DNA from: Hellea sp. | GTDB lineage: Bacteria > Pseudomonadota > Alphaproteobacteria > Caulobacterales > Maricaulaceae | Assembly: GCA_023300105.1 (NCBI GenBank) | Contig: JALZWM010000065.1 | Coordinates: forward strand, 1 to 45,599 | Length of the DNA stretch: 45,599 nucleotides | Direction: 5' to 3' | Shown here: one piece after another, positions 1 to 8,881 of the stretch | How positions within the stretch are numbered: position 1 is the first letter of the stretch | How the letters are laid out: each line of letters opens with the position of its first letter | The notes under the pieces: generated by a model | The model's input: only the letters and a program-made list of their open reading frames with translations | Database searches by the model: none | Told to the model about the DNA's origin: nothing | Program-made: the position numbers and the translations under genes

Positions 1-1231
1 TTTGCGTCCAAGTATGCTCAAGGGTAACCGCGCCCCAAAACCTTGATTTTGATGGCTTAACACTTAGAATAGGGTTTGCACTACGATATAAAAACTCAGG
101 ACCATCTGTAATTGACAAGTTAGACAGATACTCACCTGGATTGAACGCGAGATTTGGAACTTTCAGTATAAATTCTGCATGCTTATTTTTCTTTGCTGTG
201 AATTTCTGAGGCTGCAGATCTGTTGAAAACCCCGTTACATAAACGCTATTCTCATTCCATACAGGCACGCCCAAAATTAAATTCTTGGGCGTGTAATTAA
301 GTTTAAACTTTGCTTTCAAACAAAGAGACTGCCCGAATTTAATTTCGGTAATCTCGTTACCTTTTTCATCACACCAATAATGCTCAATCTCAGAAATAGA
401 GCTCTCATTATGAAATTGCGGATGCAAGGTTGCCGTGCGCTTAGCTTCAAGACTAACTTTTTCAGGGTATTTCATGTTTTCATAAACATCGACTGCTTCT
501 TTCGGCTCCCCCATAAAAACAACCTCACCCCCGCTTAAAACGACAACCTTGGTGCAAAATGACTTAACATCAGCCATAGAATGGGACACCAAAACAAACG
601 CAACGCGTTCACGCATGCTCCGAATTCTCGCAAGGCATTTTTGGCGGAAGCGAAAATCACCAACTGCCAAAATTTCATCAATGAACATGATATCAGGCTC
701 AGAAGCCATCATAATGGAAAACGCCAACCGCATCTTCATGCCAGAACTGTAAGTCCCAAAAGGCGCATCAATAGCATCACCAAGTTCAGAAAAATCGATA
801 ATATCATCGACGCTCGCCTCGATGTCTTTCCGCGTTCGCCCCAACATCGCGCCGCGTAGAAAAATATTGGCTCTCCCCGTGGATTTCAGACTAAACCCGG
901 CCTGCAAATCAATCATAGCAGCACTATTGCCAAGAATAGAAACTTCGCCTTTATCAGGCAATATTTGGCCTGCAAGAATTCTAAGCAGCGTTGTTTTTCC
1001 AGCGCCGTTCAACCCAATAATTCCGAGGGCCTCACCCCGGTCGAGGGTGAAATTAATATCTTGAAGACTCCAAAATTCCCCCTTACCCAATTGGCTTGGA
1101 ATTTTAGGCGCTTTTTTGAATAGAGCACGGCCAAATGCAGCCGCTTCTCTTCTCCGTGTCGATGCTGCGGCTCGGGAATAAAGCTTCCCAACACCACGAA
1201 CCTCTAAAATAGAACTTTCATTGACTATCAT
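1..1231 (-). CDS. Polysaccharide ABC exporter ATPase, Wzt/KpsT-like (partial, 3' end outside window)
   Basis: ATP-binding subunit of an ABC exporter that moves a lipid-linked O-antigen, capsule or similar glycan across the inner membrane. The frame reads about 410 codons from an ATG at 1231 to the left edge without a stop, so the C-terminus is missing. Walker A GLNGAGKTT lies at residues 73-81, the ABC signature YSSGMKMR near 161-168, Walker B FIDEIL near 184-189, and the switch His in LVSHSM near 215. After about residue 250 the chain continues as a beta-rich extension resembling the glycan-binding Wzt C-terminal domain, which suggests chain-length or end-cap recognition rather than a bare KpsT. 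The ATG overlaps the permease stop (TAATG), implying translational coupling. The substrate cannot be told from sequence. Family call is firm; the exact glycan is unknown. Confidence 0.88.
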   Translation of the reverse strand, partial: MIVNESSILEVRGVGKLYSRAAASTRRREAAAFGRALFKKAPKIPSQLGKGEFWSLQDINFTLDRGEALGIIGLNGAGKTTLLRILAGQILPDKGEVSILGNSAAMIDLQAGFSLKSTGRANIFLRGAMLGRTRKDIEASVDDIIDFSELGDAIDAPFGTYSSGMKMRLAFSIMMASEPDIMFIDEILAVGDFRFRQKCLARIRSMRERVAFVLVSHSMADVKSFCTKVVVLSGGEVVFMGEPKEAVDVYENMKYPEKVSLEAKRTATLHPQFHNESSISEIEHYWCDEKGNEITEIKFGQSLCLKAKFKLNYTPKNLILGVPVWNENSVYVTGFSTDLQPQKFTAKKNKHAEFILKVPNLAFNPGEYLSNLSITDGPEFLYRSANPILSVKPSKSRFWGAVTLEHTWTQ

Positions 1232-2139
1232 TATAAAATTCCGCGAATGCGATGTTCCATAACGTGAAACAAACGGCAGCCCAACAAAAAGACAAAGACG
1301 CCTATTACAACCCAAATGATAAGTGGCTGCATGAGAGCAGGCTCTAATCCGCCTTTAAAAACAATTTGCCGGCTTGATTCAACAAAGACGGCAAAGGGAT
1401 TAAGCTTACTAAACAATTGCACAAGCGGACTGTCGCCGAATGGAAAAATAACGCCGCTAAGGAATATTCCATATTGTAGCAAGATCGTAACAACACGTCC
1501 AACGTCACGATAGATCACATTCAAAATACCAAAAATCAAACCCACTCCAAAAAAAAGAAAAAAGGCTGCCATAAATACCAAAAAAAGCCCCGGCGCCGTC
1601 CATGCAGGCCAGCAACTCATAATAATCATAATGCTCAAAACGAGTAAAATTCTAACAAATGTTTCAAAAGTTAGTTCTGCAAAGCCAGAAACTATTGACG
1701 CGATTAAGGGCATAGATGTTTTCATGGCATCTTGGTTGCGTGAAGAAATGACATTGATGGGAGTAAGAACGAAACCTGCAAAGACAAACCAAGTCATAAC
1801 GCCAAATGTTAGATAGGTTGAGCTGTCAACACCATCGAAGCTTGGAATGACCCGAACTGTTGAGAGGAAAAGATAAACAGTAATTGGTACAAGTGGTAAA
1901 ACAAAATTCCAAAAAACACCCAACCCAGCGCCGTAATATGAATTTTTAAAGTTCTGTCGAAACACGCTCCAAATTTGGTCTTTAAAATTGAAGGCATCAT
2001 TGGAAAGCCGTTTTACCGCTGTGAATGCGCTATCGTAGGCACGGCTATCAGCTCTGATGGTTTTCACGACCCCTTGATTACCATTATTCACGACATTATC
2101 CATTACATATAAAGTGTGTTGCAATAACATATCACCCAA
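1231..2139 (-). CDS. Polysaccharide ABC exporter permease, Wzm/KpsM-like (ABC-2 type)
   Basis: Membrane subunit of the same exporter as the downstream ATPase. The 302-residue protein has a roughly 75-residue cytoplasmic N-terminus, then six hydrophobic segments typical of ABC-2 permeases. The first begins near FWNFVLPLVPITVYLFL, and the last ends just before a short basic tail (HVMEHRIRGIL). The family-typical NVIYRDVGR loop between helices 4 and 5 and the FNPFAVFVESSRQ-like stretch after it (read as LNPFAVFVESSRQ) are present. The N-terminus is longer than in KpsM, so a start at a later Met is possible. Its stop overlaps the ATPase start. The intergenic stretch upstream (2140-2245) probably holds divergent promoters for this operon and the SDR gene. 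Confidence 0.88.
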   Translation of the reverse strand: MGDMLLQHTLYVMDNVVNNGNQGVVKTIRADSRAYDSAFTAVKRLSNDAFNFKDQIWSVFRQNFKNSYYGAGLGVFWNFVLPLVPITVYLFLSTVRVIPSFDGVDSSTYLTFGVMTWFVFAGFVLTPINVISSRNQDAMKTSMPLIASIVSGFAELTFETFVRILLVLSIMIIMSCWPAWTAPGLFLVFMAAFFLFFGVGLIFGILNVIYRDVGRVVTILLQYGIFLSGVIFPFGDSPLVQLFSKLNPFAVFVESSRQIVFKGGLEPALMQPLIIWVVIGVFVFLLGCRLFHVMEHRIRGIL

Positions 2140-2245
2140 TGCTGTCTATATGCATTATAGCGCTACAGTAAGATGACGTATCACAAGCCCAATGAAACTA
2201 TAGATAATTGACTAATTCTAAAAATTCACATGAAGAGATTATATT

Positions 2246-2989
2246 ATGCAAAATGTTGTTATCATCACAGGAGCTTCAGGCGGTATTGGCCTCTCATTAT
2301 GCAAAAATTTTCGTCAATCGGGATGGTTTGTGCTCGGAACAAGTCGAGAAGCCCCCAAAGATCCTGAAGCTTGCAACGCATTTATACAACGAGACTTAAA
2401 TGTCTTAGCAACAGACCCTGACGCATTGCAGGCGTTTACAAAAGACGTTCATAAAATTATAGACGGGCGCCCTATAAAGTCCCTTATTAACAATGCCGCC
2501 ACACAAATATTAGGTAAAACGGCCGATTTAAAGGCTGAAGATTTTATACTAAGTTTCAGTGTAAACGTCATTGCGCCTTTTCTATTAACACAAGCTTTTC
2601 TCAAGGACCTTATCAAGAATAAAGGGAATGTGCTGAATATCGGGTCGGTTCACGCGCAGGCAACAAAACCAGAGTTTGTCGCTTATGCGACCACAAAAAC
2701 AGCCATTCATGGTCTTACTCGTTCACTTGCTGTTGATCTAGGGCCAGATGTTCGCGTGAATACTTTAGCGCCAGCCGCGACAGCAACGCCTATGCTAAAA
2801 GCAGGTTTTAAAGGTAATGAAGCGGGTTTAGCCGCCCTTGCATCGATACACCCATTACAGCGGATATCAGACGTGTCTGAGGTTGCTAAAGCCGCTTTAT
2901 TTCTATGCTCTGATAATGCCAGCTTTATGACAGGAGCAACAATCTTTACAGACGGTGGAATTTTGTCTCGTCTGCACGATCCAGCTTAA
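2246..2989 (+). CDS. SDR family NAD(P)-dependent oxidoreductase
   Basis: Classical short-chain dehydrogenase of 247 residues, near the usual 250. The N-terminal nucleotide-binding motif is TGASGGIG (residues 8-15). NNAA follows strand 4, and the catalytic Ser (NIGSVHAQ) is followed by the YATTK Tyr-Lys pair. The C-terminus has the family-typical GATIFTDGG. The start ATG is preceded by a purine-rich GAAGAG. The substrate cannot be assigned from sequence. The convergent SMP-30 lactonase next door suggests a sugar dehydrogenase/lactonase pair, but the two genes are on opposite strands, so this is weak inference. Its TAA stop shares bases with the stop of the convergent gene. Confidence 0.9.
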   Translation: MQNVVIITGASGGIGLSLCKNFRQSGWFVLGTSREAPKDPEACNAFIQRDLNVLATDPDALQAFTKDVHKIIDGRPIKSLINNAATQILGKTADLKAEDFILSFSVNVIAPFLLTQAFLKDLIKNKGNVLNIGSVHAQATKPEFVAYATTKTAIHGLTRSLAVDLGPDVRVNTLAPAATATPMLKAGFKGNEAGLAALASIHPLQRISDVSEVAKAALFLCSDNASFMTGATIFTDGGILSRLHDPA

Positions 2990-3873
2990 ATTTTAAAACG
3001 TTGTTCCTTCAGCCCCTTAGTAGGTGTCTTATAAATAAATAAATCACCAGAGTGTGGATAAGTTATAGCATCTGCGGGTGCCATATCTAAACGCGCCGAT
3101 GTAACAATCAAATGGTCAAGGTTCGCCCCTCCAAAACTTACGCAAGTCGGCTGTGGGCACGGTATATCCAACACATAATCTATCGTCCCGTTCGGTGCAT
3201 ATCGAACGACATGTCCCGCCCCCCATTGTGCATTCCATAAATAACCCTCGGCATCAACACATGAACCATCGGGATGTACGCCAGGCGGTGTGGTTGCAAA
3301 AATACGCTTATTTTTAATGTCTCCAGTCTCAAACGAAACATCATAAGCAAAAATCACATTTCTTGGAGAGTCTGCAAAATATAAAGTTAATCCATCGGGG
3401 CTCCAAGAAAGACTATTGGAAATTAGAATCCCCTTCTCCTTGACTGACAACCCTTTTTTTCCAGAATAACAAAAGAGGCTTGCCAATTCGGGGTGTTCAT
3501 TCTGCCCACCGCCTTCCAACATACCGCCAACCCAAAACTGCCCCTGACGATCTACTCGCCCATCATTCAGCCGGATTCCAGCCCCCTTCACATAAATTTT
3601 CTCTATCCACTCAAGAGACTGAGTGAGCGGGTCAAAACGCGCCAAACCTGTTTCAAATGCAGCGAGAAAATGTGAAGATTTTTCTATCAGCGCAAAGGAA
3701 CATAGCCGTTCTGGAAGCTCATGAAACTGTAAATTTTCAGTATTAAACCGATAAGAAAATAATTTCTTACCTTCTATATCTGTCCACCATATCGTCTCAG
3801 TAATATCATCCCACAATACTCCCTCGCCCAATGTATTAGCTACATTTAAAGTTTTGATGAGATCTAGATTCAT
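2986..3873 (-). CDS. SMP-30/gluconolactonase/LRE family protein
   Basis: Six-bladed beta-propeller lactonase of 295 residues that probably hydrolyses a sugar lactone. Family signatures are clear: LGEGVLW with the metal-ligand Glu near residue 17, RLNDGRVDRQGQFWVGGM, SNSLSWSPDG with the metal-ligand Asn, YFADS, and HPDGSCVDAEGYLWNAQWG with the metal-ligand Asp. QPTCVSFGG is near the C-terminus. No signal peptide is seen, so it is probably cytoplasmic. Related enzymes act on L-arabino-, L-fucono-, galactono- or gluconolactones; the exact substrate is not resolvable here. It converges on the SDR gene with overlapping stops and lies upstream of nothing obviously co-transcribed. Confidence 0.9.
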   Translation of the reverse strand: MNLDLIKTLNVANTLGEGVLWDDITETIWWTDIEGKKLFSYRFNTENLQFHELPERLCSFALIEKSSHFLAAFETGLARFDPLTQSLEWIEKIYVKGAGIRLNDGRVDRQGQFWVGGMLEGGGQNEHPELASLFCYSGKKGLSVKEKGILISNSLSWSPDGLTLYFADSPRNVIFAYDVSFETGDIKNKRIFATTPPGVHPDGSCVDAEGYLWNAQWGAGHVVRYAPNGTIDYVLDIPCPQPTCVSFGGANLDHLIVTSARLDMAPADAITYPHSGDLFIYKTPTKGLKEQRFKI

Positions 3874-3954
3874 TTTTTCTTCACCAGAACCTTCCTACTG
3901 TTCAATATCAATATATCATTTTGAGAACAAAGGCGATCCAAATCAGCCCTCACC

Positions 3955-4557
3955 TTAAAAAGGACGCCTACTTTTCATAGCGGCTGAAATGGTCCCATCA
4001 TCGAGGTAATCAAGTTCACCACCAACGGGAACACCTTGAGCTAATCGCGAAACGCTCACCTCTGCGCTTTCCAAATGATCCGTGATGTAATGCGCTGTTG
4101 TTTGGCCGTCGACTGTCGCGCTCATCGCTAAAATAACTTCTTTAACGTCGGCGAGTTTGGCGCGCTGAATAAGGCCTGCAATATTAAGGTCTTCTGGACG
4201 GATGCCATCAAGCGCAGACAAAGTTCCGCCCAGCACATGATATTGTCCTTTAAACGCCCCTGCCCGCTCCATAGCCCAAAGATCGCCAACATCTTGGACA
4301 ACGCAAATGAGGGTTTGGTCTCTCCCAGGCGCAGCGCAGATGTGACATGGGTTTTGCGCATCGACATTCCCGCATGTCCCGCAAGTAGATATCTTTGCGG
4401 CCGCGTCTGCGATTGCGTTGGCCAGCGGTAGCATTAAGGCCTCCCGTTTCTTTATGAGATCAAGCGCGGCGCGGCGGGCAGAACGCGGACCAAGGCCGGG
4501 CAGCTTAGACAGCAAGCTGATAAGCCGTTCTATTTCTGGGCTGATATTTGAGGCCAC
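3955..4557 (-). CDS. recR: Recombination mediator protein RecR
   Basis: RecR acts with RecF/RecO in loading RecA at gaps. Seen in order: an N-terminal helix-hairpin-helix ([17 protein letters not shown]), a four-cysteine zinc finger ([16 protein letters not shown]), a Toprim domain starting [17 protein letters not shown], and the C-terminal [19 protein letters not shown] signature. The frame is open to an ATG at 4611, but that start would lie inside ggt. A GTG at 4557, eight bases after the ggt stop and preceded by GGGGAG, gives 200 residues, the normal RecR length, and is preferred. It is the last gene of the dnaX-ybaB-ggt-recR run. Confidence 0.93.
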   Translation of the reverse strand: MASNISPEIERLISLLSKLPGLGPRSARRAALDLIKKREALMLPLANAIADAAAKISTCGTCGNVDAQNPCHICAAPGRDQTLICVVQDVGDLWAMERAGAFKGQYHVLGGTLSALDGIRPEDLNIAGLIQRAKLADVKEVILAMSATVDGQTTAHYITDHLESAEVSVSRLAQGVPVGGELDYLDDGTISAAMKSRRPF

Positions 4558-4564
4558 GCTAAAA

Positions 4565-6307
4565 CTACTCCCCGACAGCAGCTGATTTAGGACCGCGTGG
4601 GTCAGCCGCACCTAAGGTAAACCCATTATCTTGGCCAACCGTATTCACACGCCCCAAAACCGTATGAGCAAAGCCGCCTGTCTCATCTTTTGGCAGATTA
4701 TGTCCCATATCAGAAAGCGCATTTAATGTATCTTTTGATATGCCCGGCTCTGTAATGACAACATCGGGGAGCCATTGGTGATGAATGCGCGGACGGTGTG
4801 TCGCCTCGGCCAAGTTCATGTCCCACTCCATCACGTTAAGCGCAACTTGCATCACTGCCGTAATGATTGTTGAGCCTCCAGGGCTACCCGTCGCAAAAGT
4901 GACCTGCCCATTTTTTTTGACAATCATAGGCGTCATGGACGATAGCGGTCTTTTGCGCGGCTCAATTTTATTCGCCTCGCCGCCGATAAGCCCGTAACCA
5001 TTTGGCGACCCTGGCTTGGCTGAAAAATCGTCCATTTCATTGTTGAGAATAAACCCTGCCCCGTCGACGCTATAACCGCTGCCATAGGAAAAATTGAGCG
5101 TGTAAGTCACCGAGACCGCATTGCCGTCTTTATCAATCACAGAATAATGCGTGGTATTGACTGACTCATAAGGCAGCTTAGCGCCCGGTAAAATATCCGA
5201 TGATTTCGCTGCCGCGGTCAAATTAATCGCGCCTCGCAAATCATTGGCATAACTTTGCGCAGTTAACTCTGTCACGGGTACATCGACAAAATCTGGGTCA
5301 CCCAAATATTTAGACCGGTCCGCATAGGCGCGGCGCATCGACTCGATTAATTTATGTAAGTAAGCCGCTGAATTATGCCCGTCTGCTTTCAGGTCATAAC
5401 CTGATAAAATATTGAGCATCTGAACCACATGGACACCGCCTGAAGACGGCGGCGACATCGCGTAGACATCATGGCCTTTATAAGTGCCTTTAACTGGCTT
5501 TCTGATAACGGTTTTATAATTTTCCAAATCCTCATGGGTCATGACGCCTAGGCCTGTTTCCATTTCAGAGACAATTAAATCCGCCGTCTTACCTTTATAA
5601 AATCCATCCGCGCCGCCCTCGCGAATGCGGCGCAATGTGGCCGCGAGATCTTTTTGAACAAAGCGCGTGCCGGAGCTTCGGCCTAAGAAATAATCAATTG
5701 AACTGGGGTCAACAGAGAGTTGTTCACTGGCGTTTTCTAGGCTTTCGGCCAAGACGGGACTCATTTTAAACCCTTTAGATGCGAGACGAATGGCAGGTCC
5801 CATAACTTGGCGGCGGCTCATAGTTCCGTAAGTGTCTAGAGCGTCAAGCATGCCCATAACAGTTCCGGGAACACCCGCAGAGAGGTGAGAAAATTGCGCG
5901 CGCTGATTATCAACCTCGCCATCCGCGCCCAAATACATATCCCGCGTTGCGCCGGCTGGCGCCATTTCGCGAAAGTCAACGGCTATGACCTCTCCAGTCT
6001 TGGCTATATGGACAAGCATGAAACCACCGCCGCCAAGATTACCCGCTTGAGGATGGGTCACAGCAAGCGCGAATCCTGTGGCAACGGCGGCGTCAACGGC
6101 ATTCCCACCGCGCGTTAAAATATCTCGCCCAACTTCAGCGGCTATGCGGTCCTGCGCAGACACCATGCCGCCCTTAGATAAAATGGGATGATGCACAGAG
6201 CCATAATCCGTTAAGGCTCTCGCGCCAGCTGTATCTTTGGCATGAGACATAAGCGGCATCGCTAATAGCGCCGCAGAGGTTAAAAATGTCAGGGATATAC
6301 GATACAT
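4565..6307 (-). CDS. ggt: Gamma-glutamyltransferase (glutathione hydrolase)
   Basis: Periplasmic N-terminal-nucleophile enzyme that cleaves glutathione and other gamma-glutamyl compounds. The 580-residue precursor has a signal peptide (hydrophobic to about residue 20, cleavage after SHA). [19 protein letters not shown] and [11 protein letters not shown] are family hallmarks. The autocleavage site and nucleophile is the first Thr of TTHYSV (Thr385), followed by [10 protein letters not shown]. The small-subunit substrate loop includes NNEMDDF and PLSSMTP. A good ribosome site (GAGGATTCT) precedes the ATG. Length and motifs are normal, so it should be active. Its place between ybaB and recR is unusual. 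Confidence 0.95.
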   Translation of the reverse strand: MYRISLTFLTSAALLAMPLMSHAKDTAGARALTDYGSVHHPILSKGGMVSAQDRIAAEVGRDILTRGGNAVDAAVATGFALAVTHPQAGNLGGGGFMLVHIAKTGEVIAVDFREMAPAGATRDMYLGADGEVDNQRAQFSHLSAGVPGTVMGMLDALDTYGTMSRRQVMGPAIRLASKGFKMSPVLAESLENASEQLSVDPSSIDYFLGRSSGTRFVQKDLAATLRRIREGGADGFYKGKTADLIVSEMETGLGVMTHEDLENYKTVIRKPVKGTYKGHDVYAMSPPSSGGVHVVQMLNILSGYDLKADGHNSAAYLHKLIESMRRAYADRSKYLGDPDFVDVPVTELTAQSYANDLRGAINLTAAAKSSDILPGAKLPYESVNTTHYSVIDKDGNAVSVTYTLNFSYGSGYSVDGAGFILNNEMDDFSAKPGSPNGYGLIGGEANKIEPRKRPLSSMTPMIVKKNGQVTFATGSPGGSTIITAVMQVALNVMEWDMNLAEATHRPRIHHQWLPDVVITEPGISKDTLNALSDMGHNLPKDETGGFAHTVLGRVNTVGQDNGFTLGAADPRGPKSAAVGE

Positions 6308-6407
6308 AGAATCCTCACGAATTAATCCTTAACTTGTCAGAATTTCAGGACGGCGCAAGGCAGATTAAGTGAGTCAGCTAAAATATGTCCAAAACTGAAG
6401 TGTTGCG

Positions 6408-6740
6408 TTAAAGCGGCAGGTTCATTCCGGGCGGCAAAGGAATGTCCCCCACAGTATCTTTCATTGTGCGTGCTGTCGCTTCATCGAGTTTAATTTTAGC
6501 GTCTTGATAGGCTGCAACAATCAGGTCTTCCGCCATTTCGACGTCATCTTGTTCATTTGACCCAAAGAGACTTGGGTGAATTTTAAGTGTTTTCATATTC
6601 CCGCCGCCTGCAAGCTCAATCGTGACTAGTCCACTTCCAGAGCTACCTGCAACGACAATATCTGCGACTAAACCTTGCGCGATTTGCATTTTTTTTTGCA
6701 TCTCTTTTGCCTGTTTCATCAGGCCCATAAGGTCTTTCAT
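6408..6740 (-). CDS. ybaB: YbaB/EbfC family nucleoid-associated protein
   Basis: Small DNA-binding dimer of 110 residues. The sequence has the family layout: an N-terminal helix with LMKQAKEMQKKMQ, a central sheet with the gly-rich VTIELAGGGNMKTLKI, and a C-terminal helix ending in a GDIPLPPGMNLPL tail typical of alphaproteobacterial members. Its ATG overlaps the dnaX stop by four bases (ATGA), so translation is probably coupled. The dnaX-ybaB-recR association is widespread in bacteria. Confidence 0.94.
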   Translation of the reverse strand: MKDLMGLMKQAKEMQKKMQIAQGLVADIVVAGSSGSGLVTIELAGGGNMKTLKIHPSLFGSNEQDDVEMAEDLIVAAYQDAKIKLDEATARTMKDTVGDIPLPPGMNLPL

Positions 6741-8518
6741 TCATCTTCTCCGAAATTGCCGTCAATGACATTACTTGCTTCAGATGTGGGAGCATCTCTT
6801 GAAATTTCAATACTACGTATTTCAATGAGCTTAGCATTTGCCAGAAGTGGGTGAGAAAAAGCAGGATGAGCACGGTCTTTGGCGTCTTGCTCCGCCTTAA
6901 CCGATTTATTTACTTCATTGAGCGTTTGTCCGCCGCCGCTAGTCTCTGGTGAGACAATCCAAAGCTCGCCTGTAATATCTTTCAGGGCCGTCACGATTTT
7001 ACCCGTGAGCGTTACCGGCGCGCCTTCAGCAGGTTCAAAGTTCATAGATCCTTGCTTGAAACGAATGGGACGCACGTAGCGTTTTATATCTGACTTAAGC
7101 TGTATTTGGCGGTTAGGAATATGCGCGATAAAATCTTCAAGGGAGCTTAACAGCACAACGGGGTTGGAGGTTGTGACAGCTTGGGGTGCCATAATTGGCG
7201 CGCTGGCCTGAGCTGTTGGTCCAGAACTGCCAGATATTGAACTTCCAGATATTGAGCTCGCCGCTGGAGGCATAGCGCTTCCCTCCATAGGAGCTCCACC
7301 CTGCTCTGGTCTAGACGTCGCAGTAACAGCGGGCGTAAAGTTACCCTCTTTCAGTTGAGCGATAATTTGAGCTGCGAGTTCTGGCGGCGGCATTTGCCCT
7401 GCCACAGAGAGTTTAAGCAAAGCCATTTCAGCCGCAGCTAACGGCGCAGGCGCCATGCGGACATCATTATGAGCTTTCAGCAGCATTTGCCAGATACGTG
7501 TTAATTGTCCCAAAGACAAAGCTTCTGCCAAATCTTGTAGGCGTTTTATCTGATCAGGGGCAGCGTTGAAATCTGCATCCATTCCTAATGTTTTCGCGCG
7601 GCTAACTTCGTGGCAAATATCAAGCATATCGCGCATAACAATTTCAGGGGCAGCCCCGTCATCATATTGCGCGCGCATTTCAATTAGCGCGCCTTTGCCG
7701 TCCCCTGTCGCGGCCATGCTAAATAAATCAAGAATACGGACACGGTCAGCAAGGCCGAGCATTGTGCGCACTTGTTCACCGCTAACATCCGCGCCGTCCA
7801 AACCAGACTGGACAATCGCTTGATCAAGTAAAGATAAGCTATCTCTGACAGAGCCTTCTGCCGCTCTTGAAATAAGCGCAAGACCTTCATCTGAAACACT
7901 CGCGCCTTCTTTGACGCAAATTTTTGAGAGATGCTCTTGCAGAGCCCCAGCTTCAACGCGGCGTAGATCAAACCTTTGGCACCTAGATAGAACAGTAATG
8001 GGAACCTTACGAATTTCTGTCGTCGCGAAGATAAATTTCGCATGATCTGGCGGCTCTTCGAGCGTTTTCAGCAGCGCATTAAACGCACCCGCCGAGAGCA
8101 TATGCACTTCATCGATGATATAGACTTTATAGCGCGCCGTTGCAGGGGCATATCTCACACCGTCCAACATCTCGCGCATATTCTCTACGCCTGTACGAGA
8201 GGCCGCATCCATTTCAAGCACGTCCATATGGGACGAATTCATGATAAGGTCACAATGTTTGCCAAGCGTGCCGAGTTCAACGCTTGGACCTTTGACGCTA
8301 TCGCTTTCATAATTTAAGGCGCGCGCTAAAAGCCGCGCGGTCGTTGTCTTACCGATACCCCTCACGCCCGTAAGCATAAAGGCATGAGCAACCCGCCCCG
8401 CTTGAAAAGCATTTTGCAAGGTCGTGACCATCGCCTCTTGGCCAATCATATCCTCAAAGGTGGCAGGACGGTATTTCCGCGCCAGAACTTGATAATGTTG
8501 GTTGGGGCTCTCGCTCAT
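6737..8518 (-). CDS. dnaX: DNA polymerase III subunits gamma and tau
   Basis: Clamp-loader ATPase of 593 residues. ATPase motifs are intact: Walker A GVRGIGKTT (51-59), Walker B DEVHM (136-140), sensor 1 FATTE, SRC (arginine finger) in VLSRCQRFDL. Domain III follows, then a low-complexity Ala/Pro/Ser linker (about 385-450, with a repeated SSISG unit), and a C-terminal tau region that should contact DnaB and the polymerase. The zinc module is degenerate. In E. coli it has four Cys (64, 73, 76, 79); here the matching residues read Tyr70, Gly83, Gly86 and Cys89, so only one is left. The rest of the fold looks normal. Whether a shorter gamma form is made is not visible. Confidence 0.95.
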   Translation of the reverse strand: MSESPNQHYQVLARKYRPATFEDMIGQEAMVTTLQNAFQAGRVAHAFMLTGVRGIGKTTTARLLARALNYESDSVKGPSVELGTLGKHCDLIMNSSHMDVLEMDAASRTGVENMREMLDGVRYAPATARYKVYIIDEVHMLSAGAFNALLKTLEEPPDHAKFIFATTEIRKVPITVLSRCQRFDLRRVEAGALQEHLSKICVKEGASVSDEGLALISRAAEGSVRDSLSLLDQAIVQSGLDGADVSGEQVRTMLGLADRVRILDLFSMAATGDGKGALIEMRAQYDDGAAPEIVMRDMLDICHEVSRAKTLGMDADFNAAPDQIKRLQDLAEALSLGQLTRIWQMLLKAHNDVRMAPAPLAAAEMALLKLSVAGQMPPPELAAQIIAQLKEGNFTPAVTATSRPEQGGAPMEGSAMPPAASSISGSSISGSSGPTAQASAPIMAPQAVTTSNPVVLLSSLEDFIAHIPNRQIQLKSDIKRYVRPIRFKQGSMNFEPAEGAPVTLTGKIVTALKDITGELWIVSPETSGGGQTLNEVNKSVKAEQDAKDRAHPAFSHPLLANAKLIEIRSIEISRDAPTSEASNVIDGNFGEDE

Positions 8519-8649
8519 GCACTGCTTATAGGCACGATTCTAAAGCGGGGATAGTACTTCGACAAGAATTTGGTGGACAGTCTAGCCTTAATTGCCAGCG
8601 CTTAAGGCGCTTCACTGAAATTGATAATTAATTAATTTCGGGCGTTGCG

Positions 8650-8752
8650 CGAGTGGAAGACTGAACCTGACCCGACAAAAACTCGCATGCGGCTGCTTCG
8701 TTCCCGACCTGACCGGGTTAACAAGAGTGCCGTCCAAGCCAGCCTTCCGAGG
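8650..8752 (-). ncRNA. ffs: Signal recognition particle RNA (small bacterial type)
   Basis: The minus strand contains the conserved SRP apical domain, read as GGTCAGGTCGGGAACGAAGC followed by AGCC. It keeps the GGAA tetraloop, the GGTCAGGT and GAAGCAGCC internal-loop sides, and the ACCC/GGGT stem around them. The closing pair of the tetraloop is G-C instead of the usual C-G, a compensatory double change that supports a folded RNA. The ends pair as GGAAGgCTG near 8741-8749 with CAGtCTTCC near 8655-8663, giving about 100 nt. The 5' and 3' ends are estimated to within a few bases. It lies upstream of dnaX on the same strand, a frequent position in Alphaproteobacteria. Confidence 0.9.
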
Positions 8753-8758
8753 CGGTAG

Positions 8759-8785
8759 ATAGTAAAAACACTCCGAAGACGCAAG
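8759..8785 (-). promoter_or_regulatory. Candidate promoter of SRP RNA
   Basis: Upstream of the estimated SRP RNA 5' end the minus strand has CTTGCG (8780-8785) and TACTAT (8759-8764), separated by 15 bases, with the -10-like element about six bases before the predicted start. The elements are imperfect and the spacer is short, so this is a positional suggestion only. Confidence 0.3.
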
Positions 8786-8823
8786 AGCCCAATATAAAAA
8801 GAGTTGAGCACAAGAGTTGAGTA

Positions 8824-8857
8824 CAAACAAAAACACCCCGGTAAAAACCGAGGTGTT
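8824..8857 (-). terminator. Intrinsic terminator of the outer membrane barrel gene
   Basis: The stem AACACC/GGTGTT (8832-8837 with 8852-8857) continues as CGGT/ACCG across one mismatch, with an AAAA loop in plus-strand reading. On the minus strand it is followed at once by TTTTTGTTTG. It lies 25 bases past the stop of the 8882-9469 gene. The run of A on the other side makes it possibly bidirectional. Confidence 0.85.
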
Positions 8858-8881
8858 AAAAATCAAATTTCGTAAGTTAGA

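Noticed and set aside
549-1064. Plus-strand open frames within the ABC ATPase
   Set aside because: They are antisense to the Walker and signature motifs of the ATPase and show no domain.
8597-8611. AGCGC/GCGCT hairpin downstream of ffs
   Set aside because: Only five base pairs, no T tract; too weak to call a terminator.
8612-8866. Open frames on the minus strand over the SRP RNA
   Set aside because: They coincide with the structured RNA and its terminator region; the conserved bases are explained by the RNA fold.
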